Source of the DNA: Aquatica leii
Lineage: Eukaryota; Arthropoda; Insecta; Coleoptera; Lampyridae
Direction: 5' to 3'
Assembly (NCBI GenBank): GCA_035610365.1
Contig: CM069435.1
Coordinates: 9,388,001 to 9,452,000 of the forward strand
Length of the DNA: 64,000 bases
Position 1 is the stretch's first letter. Every line of letters starts with the position of its first letter. Shown here in pieces: positions 22,886-33,456 of this stretch. The notes beneath the pieces were generated by a model. That model saw only the letters and a list, made by a program, of their open reading frames with translations. It was not told the origin of the DNA and did no database searches. Both the position numbers and the translations under genes were made by a program.

Positions 22886-23639
22886 TTATTGATAATAATA
22901 ATAATATTGATTTATCATCCTTAAAAGGAATATAGCCCCCCCCCCCCCGGGATTCCTATAACTGTTTTTTGGGGTAGATTAGCCTTTTGTTGTTTGTGAC
23001 ATTTTCACTACTTCAGTTTCACTCGACTGAACGTATGTCTTCTTTGCCTTTTTTCCCAATTTGACATGTTTAATGTCTTTATCTCTTTTTTTTTACCTCA
23101 TTCATCCATCTTAACTTTGCTCTTTCTCTTGTTTTATCATCTATTGGTTTCCATTCCAGTAATTTCCTTGACGTGTCGTCTTCTTTTTTCTGCTTATATG
23201 CCCCAACCATTCTGTTCTTCTAAACTTGATGAATTTTATTATTAAGGACTATTTCGTGATTCATTCTTTGATCCTTGGATCTAAAAATTTTTCTCTCAGT
23301 TTTTCTTATTTGTTCCTTCTTTTATCTGATTAACCATTACCGGTTTAATCAATGTTTTATATATATGCGTTTGTATTTTCTCTCTTATTTCATTTTCATT
23401 TGTGTTTTCCTTTATCATTGCTCCTAAATATTTAAATTTATTCGCTCGTTCCAATATGTATCCTTTGATTTTTAAGTTTTTCTATGTTTTTGCATCTTAC
23501 TATGTTTGAAGTATTTCGTTTTATTTTATTTTCTTATTAGACCTATTTGTTTTGCTCTTTCATCTTAATTTGCAAATACCTCTTTCAGTTTTATTTCCGT
23601 TCTGCATCTGCGTATGCTATTATTTGCCTTTCTTTGTTG
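22885..23639 (-). pseudogene. Antisense RTE-like C-terminal part, split by a hAT insertion
   Basis: On the minus strand the frame carries an aligned series of RT-to-C-terminus blocks: IVRCKNIEKLKNQRIHIG (about 23460-23500), YKTLIKPVMV (23330), KLLEWKPIDDKTRERAKLRW (about 23110-23170) and the terminal KMSQTTKG near 23000. A 13-C run (22936-22948) and an ATAATAATAATAAT stretch (22890-22910) lie just beyond and could be tail sequence. The frame continues on the other side of the hAT element at 25515, where the preceding RT blocks are found, so this is the 3' half of one interrupted element. Confidence 0.7.
22936..22948. repeat. Homopolymer run of 13 C
   Basis: Thirteen consecutive C residues in otherwise AT-rich DNA, next to the 3' end of the antisense RTE-like fragment. 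The exact length is prone to assembly error. Confidence 0.7.
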
Positions 23640-23647
23640 ATCGCAGT

Positions 23648-25506
23648 TAGTGATGGGCAAATCCGGATTAAAAATTACCCGTTATATTGTTATGGTGATA
23701 TTCGGATTATTTTGGGTAAACAGTAAACAGGTTACGAATGCTACGAGCGATACAACTCGGGTACAATATGCATAGGTTACGATTACGACTGTCAGAGATG
23801 CATTTTGGAAAAAGCTCGTAAACATAAACTATTCTTCAAAAAATAATCAAATAAATCAAGTAACTATTAAATTAATGAACAATATTTTTTCAACTTTTGA
23901 AGGAAGATAGCCGATTCCCTGTACTGCATGTTAAGAATCCGATTTTGATGAAAACCTTGTGGGCCAGTACCGATGTGCATGGTATACCCAAATTCTTGAA
24001 CGCTAATTCACATAATTTCGACAAAAACGTTTTGTGTTTTAACCAAAACTGCAAGGGAACTTTTATATGCTGAGAATCTGCTAATGCAAATACTAAAGTA
24101 TCCTCAAATTACTGTACTTGTTGGAGACGAGCGTATCTGAATGTGAGATATTTTTTGGTCAAAATTTTCTCAGATATCTGGAGCTAAACTACTTTTGACT
24201 GTCTGTAAGCCTAATTGTGTTGCTTCTTCCAACTTCTTTCTCTTCAGCTGATTGCATTACTGAATTTTTATCATTCACAAATTGCACAAGTTTTTTAGTC
24301 ACCCACTTCTGAGCACTCTCGCTTTCAAACGTTTATCTTTTGAATTTGTTAGTTTTAAATCTCCCCAGCCTATTCGTTACGGTTTTCAGTAATTTGTTCT
24401 TCAAAGTGTCTCCGGTCTACGTAGTAGTAGCAACTTGCTAACTAAAAACACTTATTGCATCAGCAGGTTTTAAGGCTCTAACCCAATCTTCATTTGTTTG
24501 GGCAACATCGTACTTAACTTTCAAAGTAGGAATTTTTATTTGTTTTTGCGTAAAGCACATTGTTTGAAATACCCTATTATTGCCCTGCATTTTTTCAAAA
24601 CATTGCTTAATATTTTGTTGCCATTTAATGCATACTTAAAGTATAGACAACTGCAAGATTATTGGCAGCGTTATCAGATACAACAGTAATTATTTTTGTA
24701 TAGATATCCTACTCATTTAATACTGATTATATGACAACATATAATTATAGCTTCAGATGCGTGAGATTCACCAAAAGCATTAATGTCGGCCATGTTTCTG
24801 TTATCCAGTAGATTTGTTTTAAGTTTGACATCAGCAACATAGATGAAATGACTGGTAACCATAACGTGCCTTACAGTGTTTTCAAAAGTGTATATGTCAG
24901 TTGTCACAGTTAAATATTTTACATTATTAAAACAATTTTTAAATTTTTTGCACATTTTGCGTAGATATTGATCAAAATGGTGCCTACAACTTTCTTCGTA
25001 CTTGGGGTTAGAGAGAATTTAACAATTTACGAAATTCAAAAAACTTCTTATTTTTAACAATGGACAGTGATTAAAAATGTGTGATCATTTTTAATTTGAA
25101 GTCAATCTCTCTACTATTTCCTCAGATAATTTATCTTTGCAAGCATTTGTTGAGAATAGCGACGGACTGCTGGTTGTTCTTCATTTTCAGTAATGCACAT
25201 TACACGGAAACAGGAAATAGGTATCTGAAGAAAAGTACTACTAGGCAGAAGATTATTTGGATGTGGCAGCTTTCATTTGAAGTTAAACCGCAACACTCTA
25301 AAAACAACTGTCTGCAATAGAAAATAACAGTTTCTGTTAGCTGCTACTCAGCTGATGGTGCTAATATATGTAGTATAGTAATTTATAGAGAATGGTTTAA
25401 TAATTAGGGCCAACGGAGAATTCACTACCCGGTTGTAATCCGAATACCAATATCATCCGAATCAGATACACCGGTTATCAAAATCATCTGGTTATGCCCA
25501 TTACTA
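23648..25506 (-). mobile_element. hAT element, 1.86 kb, with TIRs and 8-bp target duplication
   Basis: The left end TAGTGATGGGCAAATCCGG matches the inverse of the right end (reading TAGTAATGGGCATAACCAG). Flanking octamers are ATCGCAGT (23640-23647) and ATCCCAGT (25507-25514), an 8-bp target duplication with one mismatch, the length expected for hAT elements. Subterminal regions are enriched in short motifs such as CCGGATTA, CGGGTA and GGTTACGA, also usual for the superfamily. The transposase lies on the minus strand and is broken. The element sits inside an antisense RTE-like RT, whose reading resumes on the other side, so it arrived after that retrotransposon. Confidence 0.82.
23900..25330 (-). 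pseudogene. hAT transposase pseudogene
   Basis: Minus strand 24955 down to 24713 reads FKNCFNNVKYLTVTTDIYTF followed by HVMVTSHFIYVADVKLKTNL, the hAT block in which T-D-WT carries the first catalytic aspartate and is followed by an iT-HfI strand. Further downstream on the same strand, about 24690-24640, VVSDNAANNLAVVYTLSM is the second hAT block (VTDNAANM). Frames change between and after these blocks, and the C-terminal dimerisation region is not legible. The gene lies wholly within the terminal repeats of the 23648-25506 element. Inactive by frameshift. Confidence 0.68.
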
Positions 25507-25514
25507 ATCCCAGT

Positions 25515-26060
25515 TCAGCTTTCATATTATACTTTCTAGCGCTATATTAAATAAGGTAGATAGTGAATCTCCTTATTTTATTTCTCTATAGAAAATAAAT
25601 CTGTCAGTGTCCTTCTGGTGTTCTTATTGTTGCATAGGATTTTGTTAATTTGGTAACAATTCTTTATCCTCCTCTGTGTATTATAAGAGTTAATTTTTTG
25701 CTTAGGAGGGGCATGCAAAACCACTTTAATCTATTTTTGTGCCAACGTTCCGTGCTATCAGCGAGCACTTCATCAGGTAACCCCCTCCTAAGCAAAAAAG
25801 TCTAAATTAATTCTTGATGTTGTTAATGTTAGTTTTATTCTCGGTTTTATTAGTCTTATTAGTTTTGCGGTATTCTATCATTTTTCAAGAATTGTATCAA
25901 TTTCTTTATGTCAACACTATCGAAAGCTTGTTTAAAGTCCACAAAAATCATATTGTGCTCATTACTTTTCTCTAGTATTTACCTGATTATCTATTACAGA
26001 TTTTCTTTTTTCTTTTTTCTTCTTTCTTTTTCTCCCAGTTTTTTTTTGAAGCATTGTGGA
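25515..26060 (-). pseudogene. Antisense RTE-like RT core, continuation across the hAT insert
   Basis: Minus strand near 25985-25900 reads ILEKSNEHNMIFVDFKQAFD, the first catalytic block of RT (FVDFKQAFDSV), then KKLIQFLK. After a small foreign insert (25696-25801) it continues with GDSLSTLLFNIALESII at about 25570-25520, the Q-GD-LS-LLFN turn. The expected next block (YADD) begins IIAYADAERK just across the hAT element at 23640-23600. Thus the element spans 26060 to 22885 with two later insertions. Stop codons and the altered YADA motif show it is dead. Confidence 0.75.
25696..25801 (-). mobile_element. Penelope-like terminal fragment with hammerhead-like motif
   Basis: A ~105-bp insert in the antisense RT is bounded by an inverted repeat: TTTTTTGCTTAGGAGGGG at the left and CCCCCTCCTAAGCAAAAAA at the right. 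On the minus strand 25775-25746 reads CTGATGA, a stem GTGCT...AGCAC, then GGAAC, and then GTTGG. This resembles the hammerhead core (CUGAUGA, stem II, GAAA) found in Penelope-like element terminal repeats, with GGAA in place of GAAA. The family assignment and any ribozyme activity are inference; the inverted repeats and motif are directly visible. Confidence 0.5.
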
Positions 26061-29000
26061 GAATAAACCGAGTTTAGTAATACAACCCCTCTATAATTTC
26101 TACATAAGTTTTTGTCTCTTTTTTGTGTACTTTCATTACAGTCTCTTGGTATTCTTTCTGTGTTTCAAATCTCATTTATTATTTCATGTAGCTTTCGTTG
26201 CATACTTTCATGATTTCATCATTTTCTATCGCTGTTATCTTTTTGGTTTATTCATACCTGGTTCTGTTACGTTTCTTTTATTAATAGATTAATAAACAAT
26301 TGAGTCTTAATGCGATTCTTTTATTATTCGAAAGATTTACGTTTCCAAAAACAAATACGTAACGTAAAACTAGAAATCATATGTTGGTCAAATTGCAGAT
26401 CTCAATAGGAAAGACTTCGTGCAATTGTCTCGGTCCAAGAACCGACATTTTCTCTACAAATCAAACAAATATCTATATGACGGAATATTTTTCTCGCCTG
26501 TCAAATTAAAATTTTTAACCCATCATGCGCTTGTTTTGACATGATCAATCAAAACGAAATTGATCACTTTTCTCAATATTCACCAAAACAATGGCATCCA
26601 ACAATAACGAGACCTATACTTTATAAAATTATTTTTCTACATATAGCAACTGTGTTTTTAATTTTAAATAAATAAATTTGATAAATGCATATTTTTTTGT
26701 TCGTCTAGAAATACTTTCAGCTTAGGAAATAATTATATTGAGTATAACACGACCTTGATAAATTAGCTACTATTTTTACTACTAAGTTTCTCGTATGTTT
26801 TATAATTTGTATCAACGTAATTTTATTAAATTACCGAATCTAAAATACACGCGAAATTTAGATGCATATCGTGTGACTAAAAACAAACATTTTTTGAATC
26901 ACGATGAGCAAACTTGATTTCATCCTTTCAAAAATAAGTTAAAAGCGTAAATAAACCTAGAAAACTAGAAACTTAAAAAATAGAATTAAAGAAACAACAT
27001 GCTTAAACACAAAAACGTCTTTGTTTGAGTTTGTAATAAAGAAAAGAAAAATTTGGGATCTTTTAATGTTGAGATTGTTATGACGTAAAACAAAAAACTT
27101 TAAAAAGTTTTCATTTTGTGAAACTTACAGACAATAAACGTTTTTAAATAATAAAATACTTACAATATCGTCTATTGTAGTTAATACAAAAAGCAAAGCG
27201 GAAACAAATAGATCCGTACAAAACTAAACAAATGTAATTAGTACAAATGTACTAACTGTAATAATTGCTTTAGTGTAAACTTTTTCTCGCAATACCGTTT
27301 AAAAACATTTTTTTGCGATGACGTAGGTACTATTTTGATAATATTTGGATAAAAATCGTATTCCTACTTTGTCAGTGTTAAAAAAAAAATTATCAAAAAT
27401 ACAGTAAAAAATTTACAAAATTATAAATTTTAGAACTAAACTTTTCACCATAAAACGCAATTAAAAATTGTTTTATGGTAAATAGTGTAGCTATTTATTT
27501 AATTAAAAACTCACAAGCTTTTAGACGTGGTCTACGTTCAAAACTAAGGAAACTAAAACAAGAAGCAGTGGTTAACATCCTTTTTGTCTAAAAAAACTTT
27601 TTATTTTAATTTATACTGTAATACAATGCAATGTTTATATTTTGTATAAATTAAAGAAACTGAGTCAACAGTTTTTCGCATTGTACATGTCTATTTTGAT
27701 ATGTTCTTTGTTAGGCTTTTAAAAACTATTTTAATGTTTGCTTTTTTTAAGTCATTTGTGAACAAATGAATAAATTTAAGCTTTACTGTTTATCCCTTTT
27801 GTTTTTTGATTTTCAAACAATGGTTTTGTTTTCTTTTATCAAAACAACTTCAATACTTTATTCGTTCTCAACAACAAAAAATTATGAACACAAAGAATTA
27901 AACTATCGAGTTTTTTACAGATAGCGTAGCGTCTATATTTACAACTTACTTGAAAAAGTCAAAATCATTGTGAGAACTTAATTTAAGAACACTCTTCACA
28001 CAAACAGAAAAAAAACGTGTTTATGTTACACAGTCCTTTTTGTAAGAATTCCAAAAGTTAAAGAACGTATGCTTACTGAAAGCAGAAAAATTTTGTAATA
28101 TCACGAATAGTCGAAAAGATTTATTACAAAGTACACATTCCATTTAAGTTACTGATTATAATATGCATGTGGGAATTTTATAATTAAACATTGTACACTT
28201 TTTCTTTTATTTTTGGTAAATTAAGTTATATGTGAGAGTATTTTAAAAACAAAAAAATTTTAAATAAAGTTTATTTTTACTATTACTAAATAAAACTCAG
28301 AATTCATGTTTACTTTAATATGTTTAAAAATAATCTATTATTGTATCATAAAAAAGATCTTATACAAAGTACTAAAAAATATTTTAAAAATCACATACGG
28401 CGTGTTTGAAAAAAAACCAAATACAGCTCAACTGAGTAAACAAAAGATACGTTCCACACAAAAAGTACTAGAGCGCCAAATTTAAATAAAATTTATAATA
28501 CGTAACAATTCCACAAAAAAAATAACCGCAATTTTGAAAGAAAACTGTTTTAGAGTAATGAAGGAAGCAAAAATAACAGCGATTTGTAAAATGACATTTG
28601 ACAAATCGATACAAAATACGTATATATAGAACTTATGTCAAGAATTTTATTTCTCAATTCTCGTCGAACGTTTGAACCGGTTCAAATCTTAGATTTTAAT
28701 TCGCATAGTTTCCGAGGGTTTTGTTTATTTTGTCACACTGTATTTCTAATTTAAATCGTGTGCTCAGACACTACAAGACCACTTAACAATAAAATTTATT
28801 TGCATAGAAAATACTAATAGTTCCGAAGGTCTCTGTAGATATGATACATAAGCATTTAATAAAGAACAATTCTATAACATATTCTAGATGGGTCTGTATT
28901 GTATTAAAACGGCTCATAAGTATCGGAGAGCCAAGGCAGAAGACCGAACAACTGTAGACTTAAACAGCCCATCTTATAAAGTCAACGGTTTTAGAAGATG

Positions 29001-29160
29001 AATTTTTAACAGCCAGTAATATAAAAATTAAAACTTAACAATATGAAACAAAAAATTGAGGGCTAAACATAAACTACAGACTAAGAAAATAGCTGCGCCA
29101 GTTAAGAGCTTTACCTCGTTGTTAGAAAGAATTATGATGTTACAGCCAAAATAAATATTG
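26060..29160. other. AT-rich DNA, nothing recognised
   Basis: About 3.1 kb with high A+T, many short homopolymers and no convincing reading frame. A small hairpin (ACCATAAAAC...GTTTTATGGT, 27448-27480) is visible. The patch around 27500-27545 resembles 39025-39055 weakly. No RNA gene could be supported. Confidence 0.45.
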
Positions 29161-29164
29161 TACA

Positions 29165-29870
29165 AAAATGTGTTTACACTGCAGATAAACTAGATGAAGA
29201 AATCAAAGTGTATTATACAAAACTAAACAACATTTTGAGAAGCATTACAAACAGTGTTTGCTTATAGTTTGATATAGATCAAAATAAAAACTTTGTAATA
29301 GTAAACACAATCTTCAAACTTCCGAGTTGTAAACATGGCACTTCGAAATCTTCAGCTGATAAAAAAAATTAAAAACCAGATTACTTACATAGACATGAAT
29401 AATTGCTATGACAATACCATCTAATTAACAATTGAGCTGACATGCGCAGCCATACCAACCTTGTAATATAAAAAATTAATATGATCTTAAAGACAGCACA
29501 ATAAACAATAAAGAAAAATTACAAGAAGCAGAAAAAACTTATGTTAAAAAAAATTAAACACACACCAAATAAAATAACAACAAAAAGGATTACAGAAGAA
29601 ATTTTAGATCAGATCTTATAGATAAAACACAAACGCATAATAATAAAAATAATCTCTCTAAACAATGCAGGAAACTTAAAAGTATTGGAAAATAAGTATG
29701 GTCAAAAAAATATCGGGACATACGAAGAATGATAATGGCATCTAATTGATTAAAACTGACGATGGAGATATTTTGGTTGACATAATCAATTGGATCTCTT
29801 TGGAATTAATGTCTTACATGTCTGAATAAGTTGCGAGCATTTCAAATTTGGTATTACCGCAAATGTTAGA
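29165..29870 (+). pseudogene. RTE-like endonuclease/linker fragment
   Basis: Plus-strand readings in broken frames match the second half of the endonuclease and the linker to RT in RTE-type elements: TADKLDEEIKVYYTKLNNIL near 29180-29240, KRITEEILDQIL near 29590-29620, LKVLENKYGQKNIGTYEE near 29680-29730 and LIKTDDGDILVD near 29747-29785 (the family's IDxDGNILxD block before the RT). Many stop codons intervene. It points toward the opposed RTE-like fragment that starts at 29890. Recognition rests on motif order. Confidence 0.5.
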
Positions 29871-29889
29871 TTGATAATGAAATAATCAC

Positions 29890-31890
29890 GTGCGGTGTCG
29901 GGTCTTCTTGACGTTGGCGATCACTTCAGCTAGCGCATACCGATCTTGTGCCACGCTAAAAATTTGAAAAGCCATGCCTGTCTATTGTCTGGTACCAGGA
30001 TTGTGTTCTTCCGATACCTCGCTTTTCTTCAATTTTTCCTGTTAACATTACTTGTAGTAGGTGATTCTTGACGTTTTTCAGAACATGGCCATGATAGGAA
30101 ATCGTTCTGCACTTGATAGTCGAAATCGTTCTTCACTTGATAGTCGTTAACATTTTTCTATCAGTTTTTGCTCTTCGGGACCTCTTCGTTCGTGCAACCA
30201 CATTTTAAACGCCTCGAGTACATATTAAATAGCAAGGGCGAAGGTATACACCCTTGTCGTACTCATCTTTGTATACTGACCTTGTTAGTTGTTATTTCTT
30301 TTATTCTAACCTTTTTCTGTTTGTCTCCAGTATAGGTTTTGTATTAGTCTTATATCCTTGCCATCTACGGCTGTGTTTTAATTAGTATGTCATGTTGCAC
30401 TCCGTCAAACGCTTTTTCGTAGTCTATAAAGTAGACAAATACATCTCTTTGTTGATCCCGGTATTTTTGTAGGAGGCGGTTTGCTCCAAACAAAACCTCT
30501 GGCGTTCCATAGGCGTTTCTAAAGCCAAACTGCGGGTTGTTTAAATTCTTTTTGCATTTAGTTCTTATTTTTGCATATATTATACGGAGAAAGGTTTTAA
30601 GCTTATTGGACATAACACAAATTAAACAATGCTTGGGGTGTTGATTTTGGGTATTACAAGGAATGTGGACTCTAGCCAGTCTTGGGGTATATCTCCTGAG
30701 TTGTATATATTGTTAAATAGTCTTACTATTATGTCCATATTTTCATTACTTATTAGTTTAAGAGCTTCTATTGGTGTTAGATCCAGACTTACTGCTTTTT
30801 TGTCTTTTGTTACTTGCAATGCGTGTTGAACTTCAAATTTTAAAATATCAGGTTCTTTATCATTTGCTCCTTGATCTTTAGGTGTGCTCCTCTGTTATAT
30901 ATTTTTCTCAGGTCCTTTTTAACTCAGATTTTTCTAGTATCGACTGGTTATTTTGCTCATCAAACAAGGTCATCCGTTTTTGTTTTCTGTAATCATTTGA
31001 TATTTCCTTGATCTTGCGGTGCACACCATAATCATCATGTTTCAAACTCAGATCTTTTAGTTCTTCACATTGTCTTTTGATCTAAGATTTTTTTGCAACT
31101 TTTATCTCTGTTCTTATCAATTTCTGCAGTTTATTACACTCCTCTTTATTGTTTTTTGCTTTGTTTTTTCACTTTTAAGGTGTTGGTCACACACTCTATT
31201 TATTTTTTTTAATGTCACTCCACTTAATCGGTACGCTTTCTTCGTCTAAACATGTAAGTTGCGATCATTTGTCGCTTTTTCTGGTATGTCCTCATTTTTC
31301 AATTTGGATAGGTATATTTTGTGGCTTTTTCTGTTTGCTCATCACGACCTTTAATCTAAGTTGTACATCGGCTACAGTGGGGTTATGATCGGTGCGAGGG
31401 TTCACACAATTTCTATATCGTCTGTTGACAAGAAAGTAGTTGATTTGGTTACTCTTTGGTTCAGAGCTATCATAGTCATTTTGTGGTGCTGTGCATGTAT
31501 ATAATCTGCGCTTCGGTGGTTCAAACCATGTGTCAGTTATTGCCATTTTAGTTTCCTGACAGAATTCATAAAAGTTATCGTCTCTCTCGTTACTTTCACC
31601 AAATCCAAAGCTTCCAACCAAACCTTTTCGGCGACCGCAACCAATTGCATTAGAATCTCTTATTATAAATGTTATTTCATCTCCTTTTACTATTTTAATG
31701 ATTTTATTGGTTAATTCATAGAAATGTTCCACTTCGTTGTCATATTTCTTGTCGGCAGTAGACTTGTAATATATTTATTTTGAATGGATAACCTTGCAAT
31801 TGGAGAATTCTTTCGCAAATTGGGACAAAGCTAGTTATAAGTTAATTTTTCACAAACACTGCTACCCTATTTTTGTTTTTGGTCTCCTGC
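29890..31890 (-). pseudogene. Antisense RTE-like element, endonuclease to C-terminus, gapped
   Basis: Minus strand 31732-31292 is the endonuclease: GCGRRKGLVGSFGFGESNER, MAITDTWFEPPKRRLYT, NQINYFLVNRRYRN and the catalytic-type DHNP near 31385. Upstream 31890-31830 reads RVAVFVKN, the start of the preceding block. Minus strand 30819-30622 gives the finger region (NENMDIIVRLFNNIYNSGDI, PQDWLESTFLVIPK), and 30613-30365 gives FGFRNAYGTPEVLF, DVFVYFIDYEKAFDGVQHD. The C-terminal GHVLKNVKNHLLQVMLTGK and EKRGIGR blocks are near 30080-29990. The catalytic YADD region and much of the palm are deleted. It is about 2 kb with multiple frame breaks. Confidence 0.8.
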
Positions 31891-32032
31891 AATAGCATCA
31901 AATTTTTCCGAGCAGTTGTCAACAAAATATGTATAACAATGATGCTTGCCAACCTATAAGAAGAAGACACTAAACATTGAAAACAATCTAAAGACGACTT
32001 ATTTCTAAATGTAAGCTTATTAGGCTCTAAAT

Positions 32033-32100
32033 CAGTTGTTCCCAAAATGGGCGCCGCGCCACCTTAGGGTGCTGCAAGTATGCCATAAGGACGCTACCAA
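32033..32100. mobile_element. Possible hAT terminal sequence
   Basis: CAGTTGTTCCCAAAATGGGC starts at 32033 and is followed by GCCGCGCCACCTTAGGGTGC. It resembles the CAG-GGTTCCCAAAC ... GGGCGCCGCGG start of ZBED5-type hAT elements and is unusually GC-rich here. No matching inverted end was located, so it may be an isolated remnant. Confidence 0.35.
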
Positions 32101-32767
32101 ATTTTTAAATAGTTAAATTTAAATAAATTAATTTTATTATGATAGGTTTCTTTGCTTACGGTAGTCAGCCTAATCTTGTTGATAAAAACTGAATAAACTC
32201 TGATGTATTTTACAAAAAATATACCGAATGATCGTCTAGCAGTGGCTTCTCCATTAGGTCATTTGGTCAATGATCGCCTAAAAAAATTAATCATTTTGCC
32301 TATTCCATATATAAGTAAAATAAATTTGAATATAAAAGTTTTATTAAGTAAAAATGCATTGACTAACAGCCGCCACCGTCATTTAGCATAGTTAAATGTT
32401 GACGATCATACATTACACATTTTAGTTGACGTTATAGAGTTATTAGCAACAGCTAATGAAATCACAATCTTAAGTAGCTGTTTCAATATATCAATAAATA
32501 CCAGCCATTGATAACAGAATAGCATTAACCTTAAGCATCAAAATATCAAGACGATGAATAATTTGTAGATTCTAGTCAAAGAGAAAATAGATTACAGATG
32601 AATCATGCAAAATTAAGAGATTCCAAAGTTTTCGAATCATAGAACTGATTACATTTTCAGTAAGCAAGCAAACAATCATTTGAAATCGTTTTTTTTTTAA
32701 TTTTACAATTTAAAAAGAACCATGAACTATTGGTGCTTCTTCTTTTTCAGGAGCACAATATCAGTAA

Positions 32768-33025
32768 GTGAATATTGTGAGGCAAAACATTGTACAGTCA
32801 GAAGACGAAGCTACTGAAACAGTGGCAGTCGTGGGAAATAATTTTGTTAATCTAAACTGCGGCGGTCAGTTTTATTATGGGAAATTATTGTCACTTGAAG
32901 AAAGTAAGGTTCAAATCTATTATATAAAGAAAAGTGGACCATTTACATTTAGCTGGTCTAAAAGACCAATGAGTCTAAAAAACCTCAGCTACTTAGAAAA
33001 TATGAACCAACTGTATTACTTTTGA
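32768..33025 (+). pseudogene. Small beta-rich C-terminal domain of unknown transposon-type protein
   Basis: An 85-codon open stretch opened by a GTG at 32768 directly after a stop codon, so no true start is present. It reads VVGNNFVNLNCGGQFYYGKL followed by SLEESKVQIYYIKKSGPFTF and a SWSKRPMSL turn, then YLENMNQLYYF. The pattern (V-Y-G-YY-G-I--IE---V-V-YM----F-WP) resembles a small SH3/Tudor-like module seen at the C-termini of some transposon-related proteins. A splice-acceptor-like CTTCTTCTTTTTCAG lies at 32738-32752, so it could be a last exon. I do not recognise the gene. Confidence 0.35.
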
Positions 33026-33178
33026 CATGGTTTTATTACATTTCTTATAGCATTTGAATTTATTAAAATAACTACCTCTAGGTTCAACTGACTTGTAGCT
33101 TAAAGTATAGTAAATGAGCAGTTATCTAAAAATATTTATAATACTTTCAGGTCAGAACATACACCGAGATGATCTAGC

Positions 33179-33372
33179 TGTAGTGTTTAGATTTGAGTAT
33201 AGTCCCGTGATTGACATGAGACACAGACAACAACGAACACGGTGAGAGATTAGGTACGCGATAGGTTAAGTTAAGCTTTAAAATAGTTTTCTTACAATGT
33301 AAATATTATTAAAGCAATAAACAAACATACAGTACATTTGTGATTTATAACAAACAAACAAACAACATTACA
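33179..33372 (+). repeat. Candidate 5' LTR of the gypsy element
   Basis: A ~194-bp stretch starting TGTAGTG and ending ATTACA lies just before a primer-binding-like TGGCGACGAGGATT at 33375. It includes an AATAAA (33323-33328) that could serve as polyadenylation signal. The TG...CA ends and position before the primer-binding site fit a short LTR. No second copy was found, so the boundaries are unproven. Confidence 0.45.
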
Positions 33373-33374
33373 TT

Positions 33375-33388
33375 TGGCGACGAGGATT
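33375..33388 (+). other. Primer-binding-site-like sequence
   Basis: TGGCGACGAGGATT immediately follows the candidate LTR. TGGCGAC starts are common in insect Ty3/gypsy elements. The tRNA it would pair with was not determined. Confidence 0.5.
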
Positions 33389-33456
33389 CCTTTTTTTCGT
33401 GGTTAGAAGGAGACGACCAAACAACGTGGTGAAAATGAATACAACAAATCAAAAAC

